A stretch of 64,000 nt of DNA from Nitrospiraceae bacterium (lineage in GTDB: Bacteria > Nitrospirota > Nitrospiria > Nitrospirales > UBA8639): contig JACKFF010000001.1 in NCBI GenBank assembly GCA_020632595.1, forward strand, positions 248,001 to 312,000. The letters run 5' to 3'. Below are positions 56,642 to 64,000 of this stretch, piece by piece. The first letter of the stretch is position 1, and each line of letters begins with the position of its first letter. A program made the translations under genes and the position numbers. The notes under the pieces are model-generated. The model did not search any database and had not been told where the DNA came from. It saw only the letters and a program-made list of their open reading frames with translations.

Positions 56642-59600
56642 TCAAACAATACGGGTCGATTCCGGTGTGGATCCCATATCCAGGATGTCCCGGAGCGCAA
56701 GAGCCAGAGACAGCCCGTTGACCGGCTTCATCAAGAAAGCCCGAATGCCGAGTTGCTTGGCTTTCTCCTGAGTCATAGTGTGGCTAAACCCCGTACACAA
56801 CAGAATGGGAATATCTGATCGAATACCTAACAAGGCACGAGATAAGGCCTCCCCGCTCATCGTCGGCATGGTTTGATCCGTCACGACCACATCAAAATCC
56901 CACGGATGTGCTCGAAACAAATCTAACGCTTCATACGGATTGACGCTCGCCACAACGGTATAGCCTAAATGGCTGAGAAATTGCGTCCCCCAGCGGGTCA
57001 GCATTTCTTCATCATCCACAAATAAGACCCTTTCCGACCCGGTCGGCCAGGCAATGATTTCCTCAGGTTTTTCTGGCGCGATCACATCCAAGCGCGGAAG
57101 AAGTACCGTAAAGGTCGTGCCCTCCCCCGGACGACTGGACACCGAAATGCCACCCCCGTGGTTGTGGACGATCCCGTGGACAACCGCCAGCCCGAGTCCC
57201 GTGCCCTCACCTGCAGGCTTGGTGGTAAAAAATGGCTCAAAAATTCTCTCGACCATTTCGAGAGGAATACCCTTTCCTGTGTCACAAATCATCACCTGAA
57301 GGTAGGAACCGGCTTTGCATAGGCCCACGCCAGGAATTCCTTCCTCAGGAATACACTCATGACCTAAGGCTATTTCCAACAGACCGCCCTCTTCCCGCAT
57401 GGCATATTCCGCATTGGCACACAGATTCATAATCACTTGTTGCATTTGCGTCCGGTCACCATAAATCACCGTGGACTCAAGATCCAAAGACGTTCGAATT
57501 TCAATCGAGGAAGGAAAGCTGGCACGGACCATTTTCAGAACATCTTGAATGACCACTCGCAGATCAATGGCCTCTTTATCCTTTTCCGAGCGCCGGCTAA
57601 AGGCTAAAATTTGCTTCACAAGATCACGGGCCCGATTCCCGGCGGCGACCACTTCGTTTAAATACGATTTTAAGCGTTCATCCTGCGTAGCATAGGCCAT
57701 CGCCAATTCGGAATATCCCAGGATCGCACCCAAAATATTATTAAAGTCATGGGCAATGCCCCCGGCCAAGGTCCCGATCGCCTCCATTTTTTGGGTATGC
57801 CGCAATTGCATCTCACTCAGTAATAAAGCCTCTTCGGTCCGTTTCCGCTCGGTGATATCCTCACAAGACAGTAACCACACCCGAGGCCCTGACTGTTTCT
57901 CAATGGCCTGAATCGTCTCTTTCACCCAAATGATGGTCCCGTCCTTTTTGACTTTTCTAAATTCAGGAAGAATACCTTTGGTGGATTCACGCAACCCCTT
58001 TTCCAGACCTGATTGAAACAGGGCACGGTCCTCCTCATAGACCACGGAAAACGCAGAGGTGCCGAGCAATTCCTCAACCCGATACCCCAATACTTGAGCC
58101 CCATATTGATTCACGGAAAGAATGAGACCCTGACTATTCACCGTGAAATAAATTAATGGAGTCTGATCATAGAGTTCACGATACTTGTCCTGGCTGTTTT
58201 GGACTTCTTCCTGTGCCCGCTTGCGCTCCAGTTCCGCACCTGCCCGTGCGGCAAAAATCTTCAAAAGATTATGCCCTTGAGAGGAAAGAACAAGCGGATT
58301 GGTATCCAAAAGCGCTAGATTTCCCACGACCTCATTCTGAGCATTAAAAAGAGGAATCCCGTAATACGCCTCAACTCCCAGAGCTCGAATCGTTTCACTC
58401 CGGGGAAAGAGGTGTTGGACACCGGAAGGCTGGTCCACCGGGTTACCCTGAAACACCTCTTCGCAAGGGCCTCCAATACAATCATACTCGGAGGAAGGCT
58501 CAAAATGGTCTTGCTTCCAAAAAGCCAATGTCCTGGCTTTGCTGGTATTTAGCTCAATCCGCTCTGACAAAAAGACCATGGGCACCTGAAGTGCTTTCGC
58601 CAATTCACCGACAAGGACTTCGAAGAAATTTGGAGAGCCGGGGATCACATTGCCTTTGACAATCGCCTCCAGTGCATCTTCCCATTGTTTTCTCTGCGTG
58701 ATATCGCGCGAGATGACGACAGCGCGCAGTTCCCCAAGCGCCGTTTGAAAGGCCCGTCCGGTGCTTTCAAACCAATGGTACTCCCCGTTCTGATGCCGAT
58801 AGCGGTAGACCGAACGACCGGAACCGTGGGTCTTCATGCCTTGACAAAACTCCTCCACCACCCTGTCTCGATCTTCAGGATGAACCGGGGCAAAGACACT
58901 CGTGCCAAGCAGATCTTGGGGGCTGTACCCAAGAGATTCCTTAAAATTCGGGCTCACATAGAGGAACCGTCCTTCTGCATCGGCTTCCGTGATCAGATCA
59001 TAGGCATTTTCCATAATGGCCCGAAAGCGTTTTTCTCGTTCCTGAATGATGAGCTCAGCGGCTTTTCTGAACGTAATATCGCGAGCAAAACCCAAGACCC
59101 CGTTCTGACCATCCCGTAAAGATCCAAACGAGTCTTTCGTCACTAAAAACGTTCGGGACACTGGATGCTGCTCCTGAACCTCGACCTCAAAGGTTTGAGT
59201 TCCTGCGGATTGCATCACAAGATCATCCCCCTCGACAAACAACACATGGGCCTGGGTGCCAAAAATTTCCTGATCGGTCTTTCCGATGACCTCATGAATG
59301 GCCTTTCCCATAATCTCCGCCCCAGAAGGATTCACCAGGAGGTAACGACCATCCTGGTCCTTAACATAGACCACATCACTCATTTCTTCGAGGACAGCAT
59401 CCAACAGAGCGTGGTTCCGCCTCGATATGTCCTCCGCCAACTTGCGCTCCGTGATGTCGCGTATGGTTCCTCCCCCTCGTAGCAACCGGCCATCGGCATC
59501 AAAGGTTCCCTCCCCGGTGGCCTCAAACCAACGATAACCTTTTGATTTTGTCAATAACCGGGACTCCACATGATAGGGAATCCTCTTTTCAATATGATTG

Positions 59601-60058
59601 GTTAAGGCCTCAAACACTCGCTCCCGATCGTCAGGGTGTAACCGTTGCTCCCAACTCCCCAGGACTCCGGGGAACTCAGATTCCTCATACCCCAACATCG
59701 CGATAAACTGAGGGGAGTACCACACCGGACAATCTGGGGAGTACCAGGGAATACCCGGACGAATTTCAGCCACCCACAACCCCTCACGAGACCCCTGAGA
59801 GGCCAGAATGAACCGCTCCACCTGCTGTCTAAGAGCATGCAATTCCTCTTGCAATTCAGATTGTGGGGTACTTGGGGACATTTTAGATTGGCGGGTCTCG
59901 GGCAATCGGGTATTATGGCTGGAACCTTCCGATTTCGAAGAAAATTGTTCAGGTGACCCTTGGGAAGATCCAAGGGAAAGCGTCAGATCTCCCAGGCGCT
60001 TTCGATGAATTTCTTCATCGGAAGGAGGAGAAGACTTTGAAAAATGGGGAGATTCCAT
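56642..60058 (-). CDS. Hybrid histidine kinase PAS3-GAF-PAS-HisKA-HATPase-REC
   Basis: The 1,138-aa protein has no transmembrane segment. A Ser-rich N-terminus (1-70) is followed by PAS (about 80-205), PAS (about 215-335), PAS (about 345-465), GAF (about 475-625), and PAS (about 635-755). The kinase core has LAGGIAHDFNNILGA (His phosphoacceptor), N box NLCANAEYAM, G boxes DTGKGIP and GTGLGLAVVHG, and the C-terminal receiver has phospho-acceptor Asp in VVTDQTMPTMSGE. A hybrid kinase of this type passes phosphate on to another protein. No output domain, so a phosphotransfer protein or separate regulator is needed. It is monocistronic. Confidence 0.93.
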   Translation of the reverse strand: MESPHFSKSSPPSDEEIHRKRLGDLTLSLGSSQGSPEQFSSKSEGSSHNTRLPETRQSKMSPSTPQSELQEELHALRQQVERFILASQGSREGLWVAEIRPGIPWYSPDCPVWYSPQFIAMLGYEESEFPGVLGSWEQRLHPDDRERVFEALTNHIEKRIPYHVESRLLTKSKGYRWFEATGEGTFDADGRLLRGGGTIRDITERKLAEDISRRNHALLDAVLEEMSDVVYVKDQDGRYLLVNPSGAEIMGKAIHEVIGKTDQEIFGTQAHVLFVEGDDLVMQSAGTQTFEVEVQEQHPVSRTFLVTKDSFGSLRDGQNGVLGFARDITFRKAAELIIQEREKRFRAIMENAYDLITEADAEGRFLYVSPNFKESLGYSPQDLLGTSVFAPVHPEDRDRVVEEFCQGMKTHGSGRSVYRYRHQNGEYHWFESTGRAFQTALGELRAVVISRDITQRKQWEDALEAIVKGNVIPGSPNFFEVLVGELAKALQVPMVFLSERIELNTSKARTLAFWKQDHFEPSSEYDCIGGPCEEVFQGNPVDQPSGVQHLFPRSETIRALGVEAYYGIPLFNAQNEVVGNLALLDTNPLVLSSQGHNLLKIFAARAGAELERKRAQEEVQNSQDKYRELYDQTPLIYFTVNSQGLILSVNQYGAQVLGYRVEELLGTSAFSVVYEEDRALFQSGLEKGLRESTKGILPEFRKVKKDGTIIWVKETIQAIEKQSGPRVWLLSCEDITERKRTEEALLLSEMQLRHTQKMEAIGTLAGGIAHDFNNILGAILGYSELAMAYATQDERLKSYLNEVVAAGNRARDLVKQILAFSRRSEKDKEAIDLRVVIQDVLKMVRASFPSSIEIRTSLDLESTVIYGDRTQMQQVIMNLCANAEYAMREEGGLLEIALGHECIPEEGIPGVGLCKAGSYLQVMICDTGKGIPLEMVERIFEPFFTTKPAGEGTGLGLAVVHGIVHNHGGGISVSSRPGEGTTFTVLLPRLDVIAPEKPEEIIAWPTGSERVLFVDDEEMLTRWGTQFLSHLGYTVVASVNPYEALDLFRAHPWDFDVVVTDQTMPTMSGEALSRALLGIRSDIPILLCTGFSHTMTQEKAKQLGIRAFLMKPVNGLSLALALRDILDMGSTPESTRIV

Positions 60059-60305
60059 ACAGCATCTATCCTTGAAAAGCCCGGAATGACCAGCTCCTCA
60101 AGGAGTGACTCTATAATCAAACACCATGAAATATTTTTCCTATAATGTCAAGAAAAAATACGCAAAAACACCTGATCCTCAGGCGTAAGCTGGAACAGCA
60201 GGATTTCCACGCTTACCAATCATAAGATTGCAGCATCCCTGGATCAGCAGAATATGACATGCTAGACTCACCGTTCGTCCATACATTCTTCATTTGCTAC
60301 CACTT

Positions 60306-61097
60306 ATGAAAAAAGCTGTTTGCACCATCGCCGGCTCTGATTGTAGTGGAGGGGCCGGCATTCAAGCCGATCTCAAAGCCATGTCCGCAAACGGGGTGTT
60401 CGGAATGTCGGTGTTGACGTCCATTACCGCACAAAATACGCGTGGCGTCTCTGCCGTTTTTCATTTGCCTATCTCGATCATTACCGCACAACTCGATGCG
60501 CTCTTTTCCGATATTCCTGTCACCGTGATTAAAACCGGAATGCTGGCGACCTCCGACATCATCACAACCGTCAGTCGGCATCTGGCCAAACAACATCTCG
60601 AACACCTGGTTGTTGATCCGGTTATGGTCGCGAAAGGAGGGTATCCACTGCTGGAACAGGAAGCGATCGCCACTCTGAAAACCGAATTGCTTCCTCAGGC
60701 TTCCCTGCTGACCCCAAATATTGCCGAAGCCGAAATGTTATCCGGCCTCTCCATTAAAACTCTGGCCCATGCCAGAGAGGCGGCGAAAGTCATTCATCAA
60801 TTCGGCTGCCAACATGTCCTGATCAAGGGCGGGCACCTGCTGGAACAGCCTGGAACCGACCTACTCTATGACGGCAGGTTTTTCCGCATGTTTAAGGGGG
60901 GATTTATTCAGACGAATACGACTCACGGAACCGGCTGTACCCTGGCCTCTGCCATTGCCGCCAACCTTGCCAAGGGGAAGTCCATCCCCGATGCGATTGA
61001 AGCCGCTAAACATTATACGACTGAGGCCATTCGTCACGGCCTTCCTCTTGGCCAGGGAAATGGCCCCACCGACCATTTCTACTTTCTGCAAGCATAG
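60306..61097 (+). CDS. thiD: Hydroxymethylpyrimidine/phosphomethylpyrimidine kinase
   Basis: A 263-aa ribokinase-fold enzyme started at MKKAVCTIAGSD (an earlier ATG adds four residues). Features: GSDCSGGAGIQADLKAM, FGMSVLTSITAQNTRGV, VVDPVMVAKGGYPLL and the anion-hole motif NTTHGTGCTLASAIAANLA near the C-terminus. ThiD phosphorylates HMP and HMP-P with ATP in thiamine pyrimidine synthesis. Length is normal. The next gene overlaps or abuts its end, suggesting co-transcription. Confidence 0.95.
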   Translation: MKKAVCTIAGSDCSGGAGIQADLKAMSANGVFGMSVLTSITAQNTRGVSAVFHLPISIITAQLDALFSDIPVTVIKTGMLATSDIITTVSRHLAKQHLEHLVVDPVMVAKGGYPLLEQEAIATLKTELLPQASLLTPNIAEAEMLSGLSIKTLAHAREAAKVIHQFGCQHVLIKGGHLLEQPGTDLLYDGRFFRMFKGGFIQTNTTHGTGCTLASAIAANLAKGKSIPDAIEAAKHYTTEAIRHGLPLGQGNGPTDHFYFLQA

Positions 61098-61914
61098 CCA
61101 ACTCGTGGAGACCGCATCGCCCACAAATAGCTGGGACGGGAGGACTGAAGCTCCTGTCAGCTTTACCGGTTCATCCGGCATTGTGACGACAGGGATTTTC
61201 GCCCAACCGGCTGCTTCCACGAATCGAGCCGTAATCCTTTGCCATGGATTTCCCTCCGATAAAAACAGTCGAACCAACCGGCGGCTAACGGACCTTCTCA
61301 TTCCTCAATCCATCGCAACGTTTCGATTCGATTGGTATGGGATGGGTGACTCACCGGAGCCCTTGTCACAGCTCCGCATCAAAAAATGTGAGGAACAACT
61401 GGATGCGGCCATCCACTTTCTCACCGAAAGATCCATGAAGGCTCTCGGACTCATTGGTTCCAGTTTTGGTGGATTCATGGCCATACTTTCGGCACCCCGA
61501 TATCCTCATCTCCAGGCCCTGGGCCTGAAATGCCCCGTGGTCGATTTTTCTGAAGTGCTTCGCCTGGAATTGGGAGCAGACGCCATGGACCGATGGAAAC
61601 GCACCAACCACATACCTGACGTCTTTGGTGGCGACCGTCCGACACCCTTGCCGTATGCCTTTTTCGAGGAATGCCTCTCCTATGACGGCTACAACTCAGC
61701 TTCACGCGTTCAAGCCCCCACACTGATTGTGCATGGGGATCAAGACGAAATCATTCCGGTCCATCAGATTGATCGATTACTGACGTCTCTGAGCGTGCCC
61801 AAGGATTTTCGTCTCATTCCCGGTGCCAACCATCAATTCGGACGGCCGGAAGATTTTCGTCTCATGACCACCCATTTGGCCAACTGGATGATCGCTCATC
61901 TGCCTCTCTCTTGA
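61060..61914 (+). CDS. Alpha/beta hydrolase (serine hydrolase, possible esterase)
   Basis: A single-domain hydrolase of about 284 aa. Catalytic features: oxyanion-hole VILCHGFPSDKNS, nucleophile elbow GLIGSSFGGFMA, Asp in VHGDQDEIIP, His in PGANHQFGR. The start is uncertain: ATG 61060 overlaps thiD by 38 bp, and GTG 61105 would start just after thiD; neither has a clear ribosome site. No signal peptide. Members include short-chain carboxylesterases and peptidase-like enzymes. It lies in a run of same-strand genes from thiD on. Confidence 0.8.
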   Translation: MAPPTISTFCKHSQLVETASPTNSWDGRTEAPVSFTGSSGIVTTGIFAQPAASTNRAVILCHGFPSDKNSRTNRRLTDLLIPQSIATFRFDWYGMGDSPEPLSQLRIKKCEEQLDAAIHFLTERSMKALGLIGSSFGGFMAILSAPRYPHLQALGLKCPVVDFSEVLRLELGADAMDRWKRTNHIPDVFGGDRPTPLPYAFFEECLSYDGYNSASRVQAPTLIVHGDQDEIIPVHQIDRLLTSLSVPKDFRLIPGANHQFGRPEDFRLMTTHLANWMIAHLPLS

Positions 61915-61932
61915 GGCGGCAGGACCCGATTT

Positions 61933-62409
61933 ATGCCTGACCCACCACACACCAACCGTGAATTATCCCAAGCGCAACTCGAAACCATTCGTATGCTCTA
62001 TCCGTTATTTAAAAACGAGGTGCTCCGGCGGCGGGAATCCATGAGCCGGTTGTCGGTATTCTACAATACCATATTAGTGTTCCTGATCATGATCATCGCG
62101 GTGATTTCCCCTGGACAGCCCGACTTCACCATGCGATGGTTAACGATTACCGGTGTGGTCATCTTGTCCGGGTTTGTGGTCTATCTGATTCTTCAACAAG
62201 CCACTCGACACCGAATGGCCAAACGACAATTAATTGAACTCGAGAGGGGGATGGGGCTGTACCAAGAAGGCTGGATGTTTTCGGGAAAAACCACCTATCC
62301 GCAACATTGGCAAACCGATTGGCTCTCAGACCGGAGCGTGGCGACGTACCTCACCATCCTCATTGTTCTTACAGGACTGGCTATCTATACTATGCTCATT
62401 CGCCTCTAG
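61933..62409 (+). CDS. Three-helix membrane protein (hypothetical)
   Basis: A 158-aa protein with helices at about 45-62 (YNTILVFLIMIIAVIS), 70-88 (LTITGVVILSGFVVYLIL) and 138-156, and a soluble helical N-terminus. No family recognised. It lies 18 bp after the hydrolase and 56 bp before the gamma-carbonic-anhydrase-like gene, on the same strand. Confidence 0.7.
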   Translation: MPDPPHTNRELSQAQLETIRMLYPLFKNEVLRRRESMSRLSVFYNTILVFLIMIIAVISPGQPDFTMRWLTITGVVILSGFVVYLILQQATRHRMAKRQLIELERGMGLYQEGWMFSGKTTYPQHWQTDWLSDRSVATYLTILIVLTGLAIYTMLIRL

Positions 62410-62464
62410 CCTCCACCTCACGTCCTCACATGAAGATACTCTATCCGGCGAAAGGATCGCGCTC

Positions 62465-62983
62465 ATGTTAAGAACGTATCGAGGGATTGCCCCAACTGTG
62501 GCGACCAGCGCGTTTATCGAAGACACGGCCGTCGTTATTGGGGATGTGTCCATCGGATCGGAATCGAGCGTCTGGTTTCATGCCGTCATACGCGGGGATG
62601 TACATTCTATCCGCATTGGCCATCGGACCAATATTCAGGATCTCTGCCTGTTGCACGTCACACATGACACCCATGCCCTGACTCTTGGCGATGACATTAC
62701 CGTGGGGCATCATGTGGTTCTCCATGGATGCACCATTCATGATCGGGTCCTGATTGGTATGGGCGCTATCATCATGGACGGCGTTGTGATCGAAGAAGAC
62801 TGTGTCATTGGCGCTGGATCATTAATTACGGGGAATATCCACATCCCCTCAAGGAGCCTGGTCACGGGGTCTCCGGCCAAAGTGAAACGCCTGTTGACGG
62901 ATGCTGAAATACAGTGGATCAAAGAATCTGCCGCGAACTACATCCGATACGCCCAACAATATGTCTCAGAACAGAATGAGTAA
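62465..62983 (+). CDS. Gamma-carbonic-anhydrase-like hexapeptide-repeat protein
   Basis: A 172-aa left-handed beta-helix protein started at MLRTYRGIAP. Repeats of the [LIV]G-x4 type run from about 20 to 135 (AVVIGDVSIGSESSVWFHAV, IGHRTNIQDLCLLHV). Metal-ligand His are present in HVTHDTHAL, GHHVVLHG. A terminal helix follows. This is the YrdA/PaaY/CaiE-like group, homologous to gamma-carbonic anhydrases; some are active only with zinc or iron. It may also be a chaperone-like or acyl-transferase relative. Confidence 0.88.
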   Translation: MLRTYRGIAPTVATSAFIEDTAVVIGDVSIGSESSVWFHAVIRGDVHSIRIGHRTNIQDLCLLHVTHDTHALTLGDDITVGHHVVLHGCTIHDRVLIGMGAIIMDGVVIEEDCVIGAGSLITGNIHIPSRSLVTGSPAKVKRLLTDAEIQWIKESAANYIRYAQQYVSEQNE

Positions 62984-63073
62984 TGTCGGTATTCCCGCAA
63001 TCCTGAATCAGGGTATGCCCTGGCTCTTGAAAAATTCCTCTCCCCAATCGCACATTCGGATAAGACCTCTCCC

Positions 63074-63871
63074 TTGAGCCCTTCTCTTTTTCAACACATT
63101 CCACTGATCATTTTGGGAGCCGGCTATACCGGTCGACGGCTCTATCACCAGGCTCGTGCAGCAGGGTGGAATGTTTTCGCGACAAGCCGAAGGCCGGATG
63201 TCCATCTTGCCGATATTTTGCCTGCGGATCGAATCCTTTTTGACCTGACTCAGACCGAAACCTGGCGATCCATTCCCACTCCGGCCCATCTCATTTGGTG
63301 TTTTCCTGCGACGCCACTGGATGTGGTCCAGACATTCTTTGCCGGCCGCCCCAAAGAGTCCGGTAGAATTCTGGTGTTGGGAAGCACATCCGCCTATGGC
63401 ACGAACTGCGGAGCCATTACGGAACAGACTCCCGTTAACATGGACCTTCCAAGGGTTCAAGGAGAAGAATATCTTCGGACACAATTGGGGGCTGTGGTCA
63501 TCCGACTGGCTGGATTATACGGGCCAGGTCGTCATGTGTTGGATTGGATAAGAACAGGCAGAATTCGCAATACTCCGAAATGGGTCAATCTCCTCCATGT
63601 AGAAGATGCGGCAGGCATCTGTTTACGAGCCCTTGAACGGGCTCAAAATGGTACCACGTATTTGGCTAGCGATGGGACCCCACGGACCTGGTCAGAGATT
63701 TTTTTAATGGCGTCAGAAAAGTGGAGCATACCCATTCCCTCACCCACACCCCCTCGAGAAACCGGCAAACAGATCTCCATTCACAAACTCCTCACCATCC
63801 TTCACTATACTCTTCGATTTCCCGACCTCTATCAGGCTTTGGACGACATTGAACGGCATTCATCATCATGA
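63074..63871 (+). CDS. NAD(P)-binding epimerase-like SDR protein (YeeZ-type)
   Basis: A 265-aa protein with TTG start. Rossmann motif IILGAGYTGRRL (about 12-23), Arg-rich TSRRPDVH after beta-2 (NADP-type), LGSTSAYGTNCG with the Ser/Tyr pair near, RLAGLYGPGRHVLDWI, and WVNLLHVEDAAGICLRAL. This matches the YeeZ/NAD-dependent epimerase group of extended SDR proteins. It is the last gene of the plus-strand run. Substrate unknown. Confidence 0.85.
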   Translation: MSPSLFQHIPLIILGAGYTGRRLYHQARAAGWNVFATSRRPDVHLADILPADRILFDLTQTETWRSIPTPAHLIWCFPATPLDVVQTFFAGRPKESGRILVLGSTSAYGTNCGAITEQTPVNMDLPRVQGEEYLRTQLGAVVIRLAGLYGPGRHVLDWIRTGRIRNTPKWVNLLHVEDAAGICLRALERAQNGTTYLASDGTPRTWSEIFLMASEKWSIPIPSPTPPRETGKQISIHKLLTILHYTLRFPDLYQALDDIERHSSS

Positions 63872-63905
63872 AAACACATCACTGCAAGCAGCCACATGAT
63901 CATTC

Positions 63906-64000
63906 CTAACGGAAAAATGCGATAAGAGAATACACCACCACCCCGTTATTCACGGCATGCGCCACCATGCCGGGAATCACACTCCCGGTTCGTTCGTAGG
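63906..64000 (-). CDS. CPBP-family intramembrane protease, C-terminal end (partial)
   Basis: Only the last ~31 codons are in the window. The minus-strand frame reads YERTGSVIPGMVAHAVNNGV, then VVYSLIAFFR and a stop. The HAxNN motif in a hydrophobic setting after ERTGS is the closing motif of CPBP (Abi/CAAX-like) intramembrane metalloproteases. The gene enters from the right edge. Confidence 0.6.
   Translation of the reverse strand, partial: YERTGSVIPGMVAHAVNNGVVVYSLIAFFR

Overview
The window reads as a chromosomal segment of a Nitrospira-like bacterium (phylum Nitrospirota, moderate GC). This is an inference. It rests on a multi-subunit 2-oxoacid:ferredoxin oxidoreductase (reductive TCA type), a SoxC-like sulfite dehydrogenase with its cytochrome c, many multidomain sensor kinases, and gene styles I associate with that group. 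No rRNA, convincing tRNA, CRISPR array or phage module was seen.

Layout. 0-4.5 kb: 2-oxoacid oxidoreductase subunits (minus strand), a c'-like cytochrome, a short inverted-repeat element and an intact P2-type cation ATPase. 4.5-12 kb: minus-strand cassettes (two-domain alpha/beta hydrolase, cupredoxin-like protein, Cys-rich protein, SoxC/SorA-like sulfite dehydrogenase plus cytochrome) alternate with three decayed plus-strand copies of the ATPase 3' end. 12-16 kb: an AT-rich PD-(D/E)XK nuclease-like gene, small exported or membrane proteins and a histidine kinase. 16-28 kb: ychF, a PepSY protein, and a complete metal-efflux locus (response regulator, sensor kinase, adaptor, HME-RND pump, outer-membrane factor), then an RRM protein, a CopD-like protein and a beta-barrel. 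28-34 kb: Crp/Fnr regulator, LOG protein, beta-CASP nuclease and an RMD1-like membrane protein. 34-50 kb: MscS channel, a signalling cassette (receiver protein, Rossmann-fused kinase, Cache kinase, c-heme DUF3365 protein), M28 peptidase, YceI, DsbA-like protein, a sigma-54 activator followed by a sigma-54-type promoter, an OsmC protein and MddA, then a cupin and a Pal-like lipoprotein. 50-56 kb: a 1.16-kb imperfect tandem duplication carrying a broken response regulator, and an IS4-type element with perfect 20-bp ends. 56-64 kb: a giant PAS/GAF hybrid kinase, thiD, an alpha/beta hydrolase, gamma-carbonic-anhydrase-like and epimerase-like genes, and the end of a CPBP protease gene.

Two points shape the interpretation. 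First, between 34.0 and 50.1 kb ten reading-frame breaks can each be repaired by adding one base to a homopolymer. This looks like local consensus error rather than real gene decay, and those genes are annotated as single loci. Second, the most system-like novelties are the overlapping operon of a Rossmann-domain kinase, a Cache kinase and a c-heme DUF3365 protein, and the sigma-54 activator/promoter arrangement in front of osmC-mddA.
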